Shown: positions 30,407 to 38,628 of the stretch, piece by piece
Position numbering within the stretch: position 1 is the first letter of the stretch
Layout: each line of letters opens with the position of its first letter
IMG/VR virus record: IMGVR_UViG_3300029988_000010
Coordinates: 1-57,979 of that record
DNA: 57,979 nucleotides
Strand: one strand, 5' to 3'
From: a virus
Position numbers and translations under genes: made by a program
The notes under the pieces: model-generated
Databases searched by the model: none
Seen by the model: the letters and a program-made list of their open reading frames with translations, nothing else
What the model was told of the DNA's origin: nothing

Positions 30407-31720
30407 TTACGGGCTTTTCGCGGCGACCAGCGGACCGGCGGCGGTCGTCGAGCCGAGGTCGTGGTTGTTGATGTCGAAGCGCTCGGTGCCCAGCAGGCCG
30501 ATCTGGTCGTTCTCGAAGTAGCGGTGATCGGACCGACGGATGGTCACGCCGCGGCGCTCGCCCATGGCCGAGGACTTGGCCAGGTCGCCGAAGTAGAACA
30601 TCGGAAGGCCCGAGCCGGGGGTGACGATCGGCAGCTGTTGACTGATCACGACCGGGAAGCCGAGCAGGCGCGGCGTCAGCGGATCGGCCAGGGTGAGGGT
30701 GGTGTTGCCGCCGGCCTTGGCCAGGACGGTGCCGACAGCGGAATAGAACATCTGCTGGCTCATGTACCACTTGGCGCTCTTGATCGCGTATTGCGGCAGC
30801 ACGCCCATGACGCCGGTGAAGTCGGCCACCGTCAGCGAGGTCAGCGATGCCGAGGAGGTCTGGTACTGGCCAGCGGTATGAGTACCGTCGCCGAACAGGG
30901 TGCTCAGCCCGCGAATGCCGCCGTAGGACGATGTGCCGTCCCCACTGAAGCCGGAGGCGTCCTCCTTGGCCGCGAAGGCGTAGGCGATTTCTCCCACCAG
31001 CCAGTCGGCGATCGAGACGACCGCATCCTCGGCGATTTCGTTGGACATCCGGGTCAGGGCGCCCAGCTTCTTGGCGGTCAGGTTGATGGCGTCCCACTGG
31101 GCCTGGGACTCGGTCGTCGCCTGGTTTTCACCAGTGAAGTAGGCGGTCAGGCCACCGACGCGGCGGGGCCAGTTCAGGGTGTCGCTGCCCATCGGGATGA
31201 CGGTGCATTCCTTGCGGAACACGCCGAATTCTTCGCGAAGCACGATGATGTTGGCGAGCAGCTCTTCCGGAACCAGGAAGCCACCGGCGCTATCGACGCC
31301 TTCGCCCTGAGCCTTGGTCAGCGGCACGCCGCGCGATTTGCACCAGTCGATCGCCTCGGCGTTGCCGAAGATCGTCGCCTTGAACCACATGCCGGCGGTG
31401 TAGGCCTGGTCGACGGCGCGGACGGTCTGGCCGCCGATCTCGCGGTCCTTGAAGTTCTTCAAGGAGCCGTACAGCTTGTGGGCGCTGGCGGGCGCCGAGG
31501 GGGTCAGCCGGTCCTGGCCCGCCACCGGGGTGGCGAGGCTGGCGGCGACCTTTTCGGCCTCCTCGACGCGGCCGAGCTGCAGCTGCAGATCGGCGATCTT
31601 CTCCTTCAGGGCGTCATAGACGTCCTGCTTGAACCCATCGGCTTCGGACTTGCCGGCCATGGACTCCAGTTCGTCCGCGGCCTTGCTCAGCTGCTGCCGC
31701 AGTTCGTGCTTCTTCGCCAT
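30407..31720 (-). CDS. HK97-fold major capsid protein with N-terminal scaffold (delta) domain
   Basis: 437 residues. Residues 1-75 are a coiled-coil scaffold (MAKKHELRQQLSKAADELES...), then a linker, then the HK97 core: GVDSAGGFLVPEELLANIIV, LTAKKLGALTRMSNEIAEDA, FSGDGTSSYGGIRGL, and GERRGVTIRRSDHRYFENDQ. HK97 proteases normally remove such a delta domain. The ribosome site GGAG is 9 bases before the ATG, in a leader shared with the tail tube gene, which suggests strong expression. A paralogue lies at 33441-34487. Confidence 0.92.
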   Translation of the reverse strand: MAKKHELRQQLSKAADELESMAGKSEADGFKQDVYDALKEKIADLQLQLGRVEEAEKVAASLATPVAGQDRLTPSAPASAHKLYGSLKNFKDREIGGQTVRAVDQAYTAGMWFKATIFGNAEAIDWCKSRGVPLTKAQGEGVDSAGGFLVPEELLANIIVLREEFGVFRKECTVIPMGSDTLNWPRRVGGLTAYFTGENQATTESQAQWDAINLTAKKLGALTRMSNEIAEDAVVSIADWLVGEIAYAFAAKEDASGFSGDGTSSYGGIRGLSTLFGDGTHTAGQYQTSSASLTSLTVADFTGVMGVLPQYAIKSAKWYMSQQMFYSAVGTVLAKAGGNTTLTLADPLTPRLLGFPVVISQQLPIVTPGSGLPMFYFGDLAKSSAMGERRGVTIRRSDHRYFENDQIGLLGTERFDINNHDLGSTTAAGPLVAAKSP

Positions 31721-31726
31721 AATCTA

Positions 31727-31784
31727 GGCTCCATCTGAGGGAATGGCGCGCTTCACAGCGGGCCGGTTCGCCTTGCCCAAGGGC
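31727..31784 (-). promoter_or_regulatory. Conserved leader upstream of the major capsid gene
   Basis: On the minus strand: GCCCTTGGGCAAGGC, spacer, GGCCCGCTGTGAAGCGCGCC, ATTCCCT, GATGGAGCC, then ATG. Nearly identical blocks precede the tail tube gene (21734-21792), 10 kb away. Confidence 0.7.
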
Positions 31785-31845
31785 GTGTTGGGGGCAGAGC
31801 GACGCGCGGGGCGGCGCTCTGATCTTGGTTGTCGGGACCTGAGTT

Positions 31846-31883
31846 GCACTACCGCGCGAACGCGGACCGCACCGCTTGAGCGC
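31846..31883. repeat. Two-stem hairpin element B5 (reverse, divergent)
   Basis: Outer stem GCACT (31846-31850) / AGCGC (31879-31883) with one mismatch. On the minus strand CAAGCG, a poorly paired interior, and GGT. It lies directly after the protease stop codon. Confidence 0.55.
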
Positions 31884-31884
31884 G

Positions 31885-33324
31885 TCAGTCGTTGCTCGGC
31901 AGCGAGGCCTTGAGCTCGCGGGCTTCTTTCAGCCGGCGCTGCTCGGGGGTCATGTCGTCGGGAATGACCGTGGCTTCCGGCTCGGCGGGGAGGCTGTCGG
32001 ACGGCGCCGGTTCGTCGGGGGGCATTTCCTCGTCGTCGGCGAGGATGGACTTGATGCACTCTGCCGCGGCGGCGTGGCTGTCCATCGCCTGCTGGTGCAG
32101 GTCCAGGGCCTTCACCAGCGTTTCCTTCGTCGCCGCCGAAATGCGACGGCCGGCCTTGGCGCGGAGCGCGGCTTTGGCGGCGGGGCTCATCCGCGCCTCA
32201 TAGTGGTCGAGAACGGTGCGCACGCTGGTCTTGACGCCGTCGGGAATGTCCGTATCCGGCAGCCGCGAGGCGGCGGCGCGCAGGCCGCCAGCGTCAGCCT
32301 TTAGCACGTCGCCGTGCAGATGGGCGAAGGGCAGCTTGTAGGACCCGCGCAGCTTCGGCGCGGATGCGTCGTAGGCCAGGAAACCCTTGCGGGCGATGGC
32401 CGGGTCGAAATCAGCGCCCCCGGCATGCTCAAAGATCGACGCGGCGGCGGCAGGACCATCCCAGCTGTCGCCGGACTCATCCAGCGGCAGATCCGTGGCC
32501 GCGGCGCACTTCCAGTCCGCAGCGTCGTCGCCCGCGGCGCGGAGCACGAAGCGGTCGTCGATGACCAGGGCCTCGGTTGGGTCCTGAAGCCAGCGCTTCA
32601 GTCCATCGCGGGCCCGTTCGGCCGCTTCCGCGCTGATAGTCCCCTTGGCCTGCAGATAATAGCGCGTCGGCGCCGTTCCCTTGGCCTGGGTGCGAAGGGC
32701 TTCCAGATCCTTGCGGGGCAGGAACACGGTATCGCCGTTGTCCAGCACCTTTTCCGCCCATTCCACCAGCGGCCAGGTGTCGACGCCCAGGCTGCGCGCC
32801 TCGCCAAGGGCGTTGGGGTTGCAGGGCACCGGGCAGACCGAGATTTCCAGCAGGGTCTGTTTCTTGAAGTCGATGCCGTAGGGGCGGTTCTTGTCGGCGC
32901 TGAAGGCCCATTCCTTCGGCAGGAAGCCGACGGAGACGGCGTTCATGAACTTGCCCTTCAGCAGCCGGTAGATGGTGTCGGCGAAGGGGTAGATGTCGGC
33001 GCTGGCGAATTCGATGTCGCCGACCAGCTTGTCGCCTTCCACGGCCACGTAGGGGCTCCGGCCGATCGGCGGCTCCCAGCTCATGTGGCTGAACAGCGCG
33101 ACCGGGTTGCGCTTGAAGAGGCTGGTGTCCCAGCCCTTGGGATCGATGCTGTCGTCGGAGTGGTCGACAGTGGCGTCGCTGAAGACGAAGCGCATGGTGC
33201 GGGCGTCTTCAGCGCCCTGCTGCTGGGGTTCAGTCGTGGAGAACCGGAACACGGTCCCATCCGGACGTTGGCCATCCTTGGCCGCGGCGCGGAAGTCGTC
33301 CGTGGAGAGGAGCTTCATGGGCAT
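31885..33324 (-). CDS. Prohead protease with long C-terminal extension
   Basis: 479 residues. The HK97-type (U35) protease occupies residues ~1-210: NPVALFSHMSWEPPIGRS with the catalytic His, AVSVGFLPKEW with the catalytic Ser, and ISVCPVPCNPNA at the domain end. After a middle linker, residues ~265-375 form a second domain (SYKLPFAHLHGDVLKADAGG, DIPDGVKTSVRTVLDHYEAR) that I recognise as recurrent in phage head proteins. The C-terminus is charged and may act as scaffold. It lies between two capsid genes, one of which encodes the cleavable scaffold. Confidence 0.85.
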   Translation of the reverse strand: MPMKLLSTDDFRAAAKDGQRPDGTVFRFSTTEPQQQGAEDARTMRFVFSDATVDHSDDSIDPKGWDTSLFKRNPVALFSHMSWEPPIGRSPYVAVEGDKLVGDIEFASADIYPFADTIYRLLKGKFMNAVSVGFLPKEWAFSADKNRPYGIDFKKQTLLEISVCPVPCNPNALGEARSLGVDTWPLVEWAEKVLDNGDTVFLPRKDLEALRTQAKGTAPTRYYLQAKGTISAEAAERARDGLKRWLQDPTEALVIDDRFVLRAAGDDAADWKCAAATDLPLDESGDSWDGPAAAASIFEHAGGADFDPAIARKGFLAYDASAPKLRGSYKLPFAHLHGDVLKADAGGLRAAASRLPDTDIPDGVKTSVRTVLDHYEARMSPAAKAALRAKAGRRISAATKETLVKALDLHQQAMDSHAAAAECIKSILADDEEMPPDEPAPSDSLPAEPEATVIPDDMTPEQRRLKEARELKASLPSND

Positions 33325-33345
33325 GGCGACCCTTATCCTTACGTT

Positions 33346-33381
33346 GCGCTACCGCGCGCCAGAGGCGCGCTGCTTGAGCGC
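33346..33381. repeat. Two-stem hairpin element B6 (reverse)
   Basis: Outer stem GCGCT (33346-33350) / AGCGC (33377-33381). On the minus strand: CAAGCA, inner stem GCGCGCC-TCT-GGCGCGC, then GGT. It is 21 bases upstream of the protease start. Confidence 0.85.
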
Positions 33382-33391
33382 GTTTTACGTT

Positions 33392-33438
33392 GCGCTACCG
33401 CGCGCACGGCGTGCGCGGCGTGCGCGGCGCCTAAGCGC
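33392..33438. repeat. Partial two-stem element with palindrome and GTGCGCGGC duplication
   Basis: GCGCT plus ACC lead into the 15-bp palindrome (33402-33416), then GTGCGCGGC is repeated and a decayed TAAGCGC arm follows. It looks like a copy of element type A5 in reverse, damaged by slippage, next to the stop codon of the second capsid gene. Confidence 0.6.
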
Positions 33439-33440
33439 GG

Positions 33441-34487
33441 TTAGGGCGCGACCAGGACGGCGAGGCTGCCGTTGTTGGTGTTGTCGCCCATGTCGTGGAT
33501 GACGGCGTCGAAACGCTCGGTGGCGAGGATCGCGAGCTGGTCCTCGATCATATAGCGGTCCTCGCTGCGGGCGATGGTCAGGCCGCGGCGCTGGCCGAGG
33601 ACGGCGGCGGCGTACATGTCGCCGAAAGCCATCATCGGCAGCCCGGAAGTCACCGTGGCGGAGAGCGGGAGCGCCTGGGTCAACACGACCGGGAAGCCGT
33701 TGAAATAGGGGGTGGCGATGTTGTCGAGCGGACCGGTGTAAAGGTAGCCGCCGGCATTCGCGAGACGGATCACGGTCTGGGCGAAGGCCGTGACACTCAT
33801 GAACCAGGCCGCGCGGGGGATGGCCGAGGCGCGGACGCCTTCCACGAGCCTGGCCATGTCGCCGGCCTGCAGGGAGCCGAACGCGTCCGCGCTCGCCGCC
33901 TGCCGGGCTTGGCCGTGAGCGCCGTCGTTGGCGATCGTTCCGATGCCCTTCATGCCGCCATACGCCGAGGTGCCGTCGCCGCTGAAGGCGCATTGATCCT
34001 CTTTCACGGCCAACGCCCAAGCCAGTTCGTTGGCGACGTAGTCGACCATGTCGACGATCGAGTCCTCGGCCAGCTCGTTCGAAAGGCGCACCAGGGCGCC
34101 AAGCTTCTTCGCGGTGAGCTTGACCTCGTCCATATTGGTGTTGGTGTTCGCCGCGGGGCTGTTTTCGGCGAAGAAGAAGGCCTGGGCCGCGCCGATGCGG
34201 CGCGGGAAAGACGACGAGTCCGAGCCCATCGGCCACTTACAGGCGCGCCGCCGGAAGGCGCCGTAGCTGTCGCGCAAGTCGAGGATGGCGTTTTCGAGCG
34301 CCTCGGGGACCAGGAAGCCGCCGCCGGAGCCAATGCCTTCGGACGCGGCCTTGACGATCGCCACGCCCTTCTTGTCGCACCAGTCGCGCGAGGCCTTACG
34401 GCCGTAGACCGTGGCCAACAGCCATTTGCCGGCACGCTCGTAGCGCGCCTCGACATCCGGACCGAAGCCTGGAAATGCTCGCCTCAT
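33441..34487 (-). CDS. Second HK97-fold major capsid protein (no scaffold domain)
   Basis: 348 residues. It aligns with the other capsid protein over the core: EGIGSGGGFLVPEALENAIL, LTAKKLGALVRLSNELAEDS, FSGDGTSAYGGMKGIGTI, LGQRRGLTIARSEDRYMIED. It lacks the N-terminal coiled coil and starts almost at the N-arm. It lies directly after the portal gene, before the protease, with ribosome site AGGA 9 bases upstream. It may be a minor capsid subunit, a capsomer of a mixed shell, or an older copy kept beside a newer one. Confidence 0.88.
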   Translation of the reverse strand: MRRAFPGFGPDVEARYERAGKWLLATVYGRKASRDWCDKKGVAIVKAASEGIGSGGGFLVPEALENAILDLRDSYGAFRRRACKWPMGSDSSSFPRRIGAAQAFFFAENSPAANTNTNMDEVKLTAKKLGALVRLSNELAEDSIVDMVDYVANELAWALAVKEDQCAFSGDGTSAYGGMKGIGTIANDGAHGQARQAASADAFGSLQAGDMARLVEGVRASAIPRAAWFMSVTAFAQTVIRLANAGGYLYTGPLDNIATPYFNGFPVVLTQALPLSATVTSGLPMMAFGDMYAAAVLGQRRGLTIARSEDRYMIEDQLAILATERFDAVIHDMGDNTNNGSLAVLVAP

Positions 34488-34514
34488 TGGGAATTTCCTC
34501 GCATTGGGCGGGAC

Positions 34515-35840
34515 TCAGTCGTCGGGTGCGGTGTCGGGATCGAGCGGGCCAGCGCCGGGATCACCCAGACCGCCCGGCGCGGGTTGGCCGGTGATATCGC
34601 TGCCCGGGCCCGTCTCGGCGCCGGCGGGCTCGAACCCGAGCGGCGCCATGTTGGTCGGCTGGTAGAGCTTGTCGCCGTCCGGATCGTCCGGCAGGCCCTC
34701 GGCGCGGCGCGCCTCGTTCGGCTTGAGGAACATGCCGGTGATGCCGGCGCGGTAGGCCTGGTAGCGGGTCATCAGCGACGCGCGGATCAGGCCGGCGACG
34801 TCGAACTCGACGAACACGCCGTCCGCCGCCAGGTCGAAGGTCTGCGACAGCTTGGCTTCCCAGCGGCCGAGGTCACTGGAAACGACGTCGTTGGCGTATT
34901 CCTGGTTCATCTCGGGGATCGACGAACCCGCGCCGCGCTCGACGATGCCCAGCTTGTGCATCGGCATGCGGTAGAGGCGGGCGATTTCCTGGACCTGGAA
35001 GCCGCGGGCGGCGATCAGCTCGGCCTCGGCGGCCGTCATGCCGATCGGGACCCACTTCAGGCCCTGTTCCAGCACCGCCGTGTCGCCGGCGTTGCGCAGA
35101 CCCTGCTTGCGGGTCTTCCAGTCCTGGGACAGGCGCTCAGCGGCGTCCTTGGTCAGCTTCTGGTCGGTCGTCAGCACCCCGCCGAGGTTTGTGCTGTTGG
35201 CGGAGAGGCGACCCGACAGCTCCTGTTGCGACAGCGCCAGGCCGATCGCTTCGCGGGCGAGACCGATGCGCGAGGCGCCGTAGAGCGAGGTGTCGAGCGC
35301 CATCCAGCGCAGGTGAAAGATGTCCTCCGACGGGATCATCATCGGCATGGACGCCAGCACGGCGGTCTCATGCAGCCCGCGCCGCGCGACCTGGTAGAAG
35401 ACCTGGCCGCCGGGCGCTTCGTAGATCCACACCCGGTCGGGATTGATCGGCACCAGCGCCGTCGGCCGGCCGCGACCGTCGCGCAGGATCACCGCATAAG
35501 CATTCCCGCGCAGCAGGATGGAGACCTGCATCTGCTCGACGAATTCGAAGCGGCTCTGGTAGTCGTTCGGCTGCTGGAGCAGGCGCTCAATCGGATGGTC
35601 GGCGACAATCCGGCGGCCGCCGTTCGGCAACGACGCGTAGACGTGGACCGGAAGCTTGGCGACGTCCTCCGCGCGGATGGAAACGCAGGCCTGGACCGTC
35701 GAGACCTGCAGCGAGCTCAGCTGGGTGACCGACATGCCGCCCGAGCTGGACGACCGGGGACCATATTCCGCCCACCAGTCGTCGATCGACATGGCGCTCT
35801 TGCCGCGGATCGCGCTGATGACGCTCGACCAGTAACCCAT
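34515..35840 (-). CDS. Portal protein, HK97 family
   Basis: 441 residues from ATG at 35838-35840; a TTG further upstream is less likely. Typical segments: SVTQLSSLQVSTVQACVSIR, EDVAKLPVHVY, HPIERLLQQPND, and the late GMFLKPNEARRAEGLPDDPD. The C-terminus is Pro/Gly-rich. Forms the dodecameric portal through which DNA enters. It follows TerL by 13 bases. Confidence 0.92.
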   Translation of the reverse strand: MGYWSSVISAIRGKSAMSIDDWWAEYGPRSSSSGGMSVTQLSSLQVSTVQACVSIRAEDVAKLPVHVYASLPNGGRRIVADHPIERLLQQPNDYQSRFEFVEQMQVSILLRGNAYAVILRDGRGRPTALVPINPDRVWIYEAPGGQVFYQVARRGLHETAVLASMPMMIPSEDIFHLRWMALDTSLYGASRIGLAREAIGLALSQQELSGRLSANSTNLGGVLTTDQKLTKDAAERLSQDWKTRKQGLRNAGDTAVLEQGLKWVPIGMTAAEAELIAARGFQVQEIARLYRMPMHKLGIVERGAGSSIPEMNQEYANDVVSSDLGRWEAKLSQTFDLAADGVFVEFDVAGLIRASLMTRYQAYRAGITGMFLKPNEARRAEGLPDDPDGDKLYQPTNMAPLGFEPAGAETGPGSDITGQPAPGGLGDPGAGPLDPDTAPDD

Positions 35841-35853
35841 CGCGCGCGACCTC

Positions 35854-37683
35854 TTAGACAAAAAGAAGGCCGTGCTCCTCGTAGGCGGAACGGACCGCTT
35901 CGGGGTTGGTGGCCATGATGGTCACGGCGTTGAACAGGGCCATCGCGGGGTCGATCTTGGCGTCGCCGGCGTTCTGCTTGGTCGCGCGGATCGCCGTGGC
36001 GGTCGGCTCGATTTTCAAATTGCCGATGCACCAGTCCATCAGCGCCTGGTCGGCGTGGCGGAGCGTGCCGTTGGTCAGCTTCCGCTCGGCGGTTTTCAGC
36101 GCGTTCATCATGGCGTAGCCCTGGGCGGCGCCAATGACGTAGTCGCGACCGGTTTCCTTGTTTTCCTCGACGATGCCGACCTCGGCCAGGGCGTCGATCA
36201 GCTCGCCGAGCCCGGCGGGGTCAACCGCGACGCAACAGAGGATGCCGGCGTCGCGGATCTGGACAATCAGGTCGATAATCTCGGCCAGGTCGATGTTTTC
36301 GATGACACCGTCGAGTTCGTCGAGATCGGTGGACAGTTCGCCGCCAACTTCAGGCGCGCCCTGGAAGGTCAGCTCGCCGGCCCGTTCAAAATCCTCAAGA
36401 AGGCTGGCGATGGTCTGGCGCCGCGACAGCACGATCCGGTGCGCCCAGGCGTGCGACCAGGATAGCCAGCGCTTGACGCGTTTCTTTGTCCCAAGGCCTA
36501 TCGCTTCGCCGCTTGAAACGTCCGGCGCCGCGCCAGCGGGGGCATCGGCAGCGATCTCGACCTCGATCGACTCGCGGCCGAGGACGGTCATGCCGTAGAG
36601 GTCGTCGCGGCCGCCGCCGTCCAGGCCGACCACGACCACTTCGCAGCGATCGAGGATGTCGGCCAGGGTGAGCCGCACCTTGGTGCGCTTCCAGAAATCG
36701 GCGCCGACCCAGTTGTCCGACCGGGCGCCCATGCCCGGCTCCACGTTCAGATGCTTGGCGAAGAAGCCCACCAGGGACTTGGAGCCTTCGCGCTGGGCCT
36801 TGGCGTATTCGTCGAGCAGGAATTCCTTGTCGACCGACAGGCCGAGGTTGGGGTTGGTGACGTAGAAGTTCTCGGGCTTCTTGTAGGCGCCCGATTTGAT
36901 CATGTCCTCCGGGAATTCGTAGAGGACGCCGAGGGAGCGTGGGGCGATCAGCTTGCCGTCGCGGATGTCGCGGAACCGGCGTAGCCAGTCGAGGAAGACG
37001 CCCGCCGGCGGGTCGTCGCTCTGGGTTGAGAGGGCGATCACGAAGCCTTCGGGGCGGCTGGCCAAGCCGCCGGTCGCTTCGCGGAGCATGTTGCGGGCGT
37101 TCGCGCGCCTTCCGAACAGCCACAACTCATCGATCAGGACGAATGAGGCCTTCTTGCCTGAGACGGTCTCGGAATCGGCGGCGACAACCTGGAGGGTCGC
37201 CTCGGTGATGCGGTGGGTGATCGTCCGGGTGTGGTCCTGGACCCGTAGAAGGTTCCGCAACTCCGGGTCCTCGGCGATCATATCCTTTGCCGGGCCGAAG
37301 CTGTTGTTCGCGACCTCTTTCGTCGGCGCCAGGATCAGCAGCTCGGCCGAGTGGCGCCAGTTGCGGATCAGGGCCGTCAGCATGATGCCGGCGGCGATGG
37401 TCGATTTGGAATTCTTCTTGCTGATCAGCAGGAAGAACTCGCGGATCAGGCGCCGCGCCGCCGTGGCGTCGTAGGCGCCGAAAATGGCGGCGACGAACTC
37501 GAAGACGAAGTCCTCGCAGGCGTCGCCGAAGGAGGGCTTGCCCGGCGCATCGACGATCTTCAGCGACTTGAAGACGTTGAGCGCGGCGGCGGCCTCGTCC
37601 GGAAAGATCGGCGGCGGGATCAGCGACTGCCGGGCGACGATCCGCTCGCGCCAGTCGAGGCAGGCGGTCGAGTGGGTTTGCAT
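35854..37683 (-). CDS. terL: Terminase large subunit
   Basis: 609 residues from ATG at 37681-37683; an upstream in-frame ATG lies inside a hairpin element and was not chosen. ATPase: deviant Walker A ISKKNSKST and Walker B FVLIDELW. Nuclease (RNase H fold): VVVGLDGGGRDD, CCVAVDPAG and DPAMALFNA supply acidic residues. Between the domains, SSGEAIGLGTK is encoded by a half copy of the hairpin element. Packages DNA into the prohead. Confidence 0.93.
   Translation of the reverse strand: MQTHSTACLDWRERIVARQSLIPPPIFPDEAAAALNVFKSLKIVDAPGKPSFGDACEDFVFEFVAAIFGAYDATAARRLIREFFLLISKKNSKSTIAAGIMLTALIRNWRHSAELLILAPTKEVANNSFGPAKDMIAEDPELRNLLRVQDHTRTITHRITEATLQVVAADSETVSGKKASFVLIDELWLFGRRANARNMLREATGGLASRPEGFVIALSTQSDDPPAGVFLDWLRRFRDIRDGKLIAPRSLGVLYEFPEDMIKSGAYKKPENFYVTNPNLGLSVDKEFLLDEYAKAQREGSKSLVGFFAKHLNVEPGMGARSDNWVGADFWKRTKVRLTLADILDRCEVVVVGLDGGGRDDLYGMTVLGRESIEVEIAADAPAGAAPDVSSGEAIGLGTKKRVKRWLSWSHAWAHRIVLSRRQTIASLLEDFERAGELTFQGAPEVGGELSTDLDELDGVIENIDLAEIIDLIVQIRDAGILCCVAVDPAGLGELIDALAEVGIVEENKETGRDYVIGAAQGYAMMNALKTAERKLTNGTLRHADQALMDWCIGNLKIEPTATAIRATKQNAGDAKIDPAMALFNAVTIMATNPEAVRSAYEEHGLLFV
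36484..36516. repeat. Half copy of the hairpin element inside terL
   Basis: On the minus strand the 29 bases ending GGCCTTGGGAC match element A3 at 27 of 29 positions: TCAAGC, GCGAAGCG, then TAGGCCTTGGGAC, followed by AAAG. The 5' outer arm is missing. It is read in frame as SSGEAIGLGT. Confidence 0.85.
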
Positions 37684-37687
37684 CAGC

Positions 37688-37713
37688 GGCCTCAAGCAGC
37701 GAAGCGACGGGCC
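37688..37713. repeat. Two-stem hairpin element A7 (short outer stem)
   Basis: GGCC (37688-37691) / GGCC (37710-37713) enclose T, CAAGCA, GCGAAGC and GACG. It fills the gap between terS and terL, 4 bases upstream of the terL start. Confidence 0.75.
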
Positions 37714-37718
37714 GGAGG

Positions 37719-38195
37719 TTAGTTGAACAGCTTGGGCGCTTCAGGCGGCGCGAACTTGCCGCCGGCGGCGACCACGTTCTCGGCCTCTTCCTGGCGCGCT
37801 TCCTTCTTGCCCATCCTGATCGCCGCCGGCGCGCGCGGTGCGTTTTGCTCTCGCGCCTTCAGGGCCGCCGAGGCGCCCTGTTTGTCGATCTCCGCCTTGT
37901 AGGCCTTGATCGCTGAGACGTTCCCCTTGCGCGCCGCGTGGGCCAGCAACTCGATCGCCTCGGCCTTGCGCAGGGTCGGCCCCTCGGTCAGCTCCGATCC
38001 AAAATATTTCACCAGCGTGGGGACACTGATCCGAAGGACGACCGCAATCTCCTCCTGGCTCATATTCCCCGCGCGTAAATCCCTAACCCTTTCATAGACT
38101 TCCTCGGCGAACACCAGCTTACGTCGGCCCCGCTTGCTCGGAAGGTCCCGCAGCGGCAGCCCGAACAAGTCTTTCGGCTCGGAAATTTCGGTCAT
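37719..38195 (-). CDS. terS: Terminase small subunit
   Basis: 158 residues from ATG at 38193-38195 (MTEISEPKDLFGLPLRDLPS). A helix-turn-helix (YERVRDLRAGNMSQEEIAVV, LRISVPTLVKYFGSEL) would bind the packaging site, followed by helical oligomerisation segments and a basic, Ala-rich tail. It sits before terL, as usual. Other starts further upstream are possible, since no clear ribosome site is seen. Confidence 0.8.
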   Translation of the reverse strand: MTEISEPKDLFGLPLRDLPSKRGRRKLVFAEEVYERVRDLRAGNMSQEEIAVVLRISVPTLVKYFGSELTEGPTLRKAEAIELLAHAARKGNVSAIKAYKAEIDKQGASAALKAREQNAPRAPAAIRMGKKEARQEEAENVVAAGGKFAPPEAPKLFN

Positions 38196-38253
38196 GTCGA
38201 AAAAATCTGCGCGTGCGATCCATCGCGGTTGGCGGCGCGGGATGAGGTTGGAG

Positions 38254-38274
38254 CTATACCCCCTAGGGGGATAG
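38254..38274. promoter_or_regulatory. Palindrome CCCCCTAGGGGG upstream of terS
   Basis: A perfect 12-bp palindrome (38259-38270) with near-symmetric CTAT...ATAG flanks, 59 bases upstream of the terS start. It could be an operator, a packaging (pac/cos) site recognised by TerS, or a promoter part. Confidence 0.4.
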
Positions 38275-38301
38275 CGATGGGCCATCCTTAGAGGAGGGCC
38301 A

Positions 38302-38628
38302 TCAGCGCCTTGCGGCGCGGGCGACGGCGGTCTTGGCGGTGTGGTGGGAGCCGCAGAGGCACTGGCCATTCATGGGGTCGAAGGGCGCGCCGCCATCGCG
38401 GCGTTCGATGATGTGGTCGGCGAACATGCGGGCGCCGGGTTCGCGCTTCCAGCAGCGTTTGCCGTTGTCGATCGCTTCACAGCGGCGACCGCCGCGGGCG
38501 ATCACCGCCTCGCGCCACTCGGCATATTCAGCCGTCGAGAAGATGTCGTCGGCGACCTTGGGTGGCGTGGCGACGCGGCGGCTATTGAACGTGCCGAGGC
38601 TGGACCGGAAGGTCGAGAGTTTCGCCAT
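38302..38628 (-). CDS. HNH endonuclease
   Basis: 108 residues from ATG at 38626-38628 (MAKLSTFRSSLGTFNSRRVA). The HNH core reads RCEAIDNGKRC, then FADHIIERRDGGAPFDPMNG, then QCLCGSHHTAKT, with the Cys pairs of a zinc site and the His-Asn-His residues. HNH enzymes beside terminase genes assist DNA cleavage during packaging in several phages. The longer upstream frame lacks family similarity. Confidence 0.85.
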   Translation of the reverse strand: MAKLSTFRSSLGTFNSRRVATPPKVADDIFSTAEYAEWREAVIARGGRRCEAIDNGKRCWKREPGARMFADHIIERRDGGAPFDPMNGQCLCGSHHTAKTAVARAARR

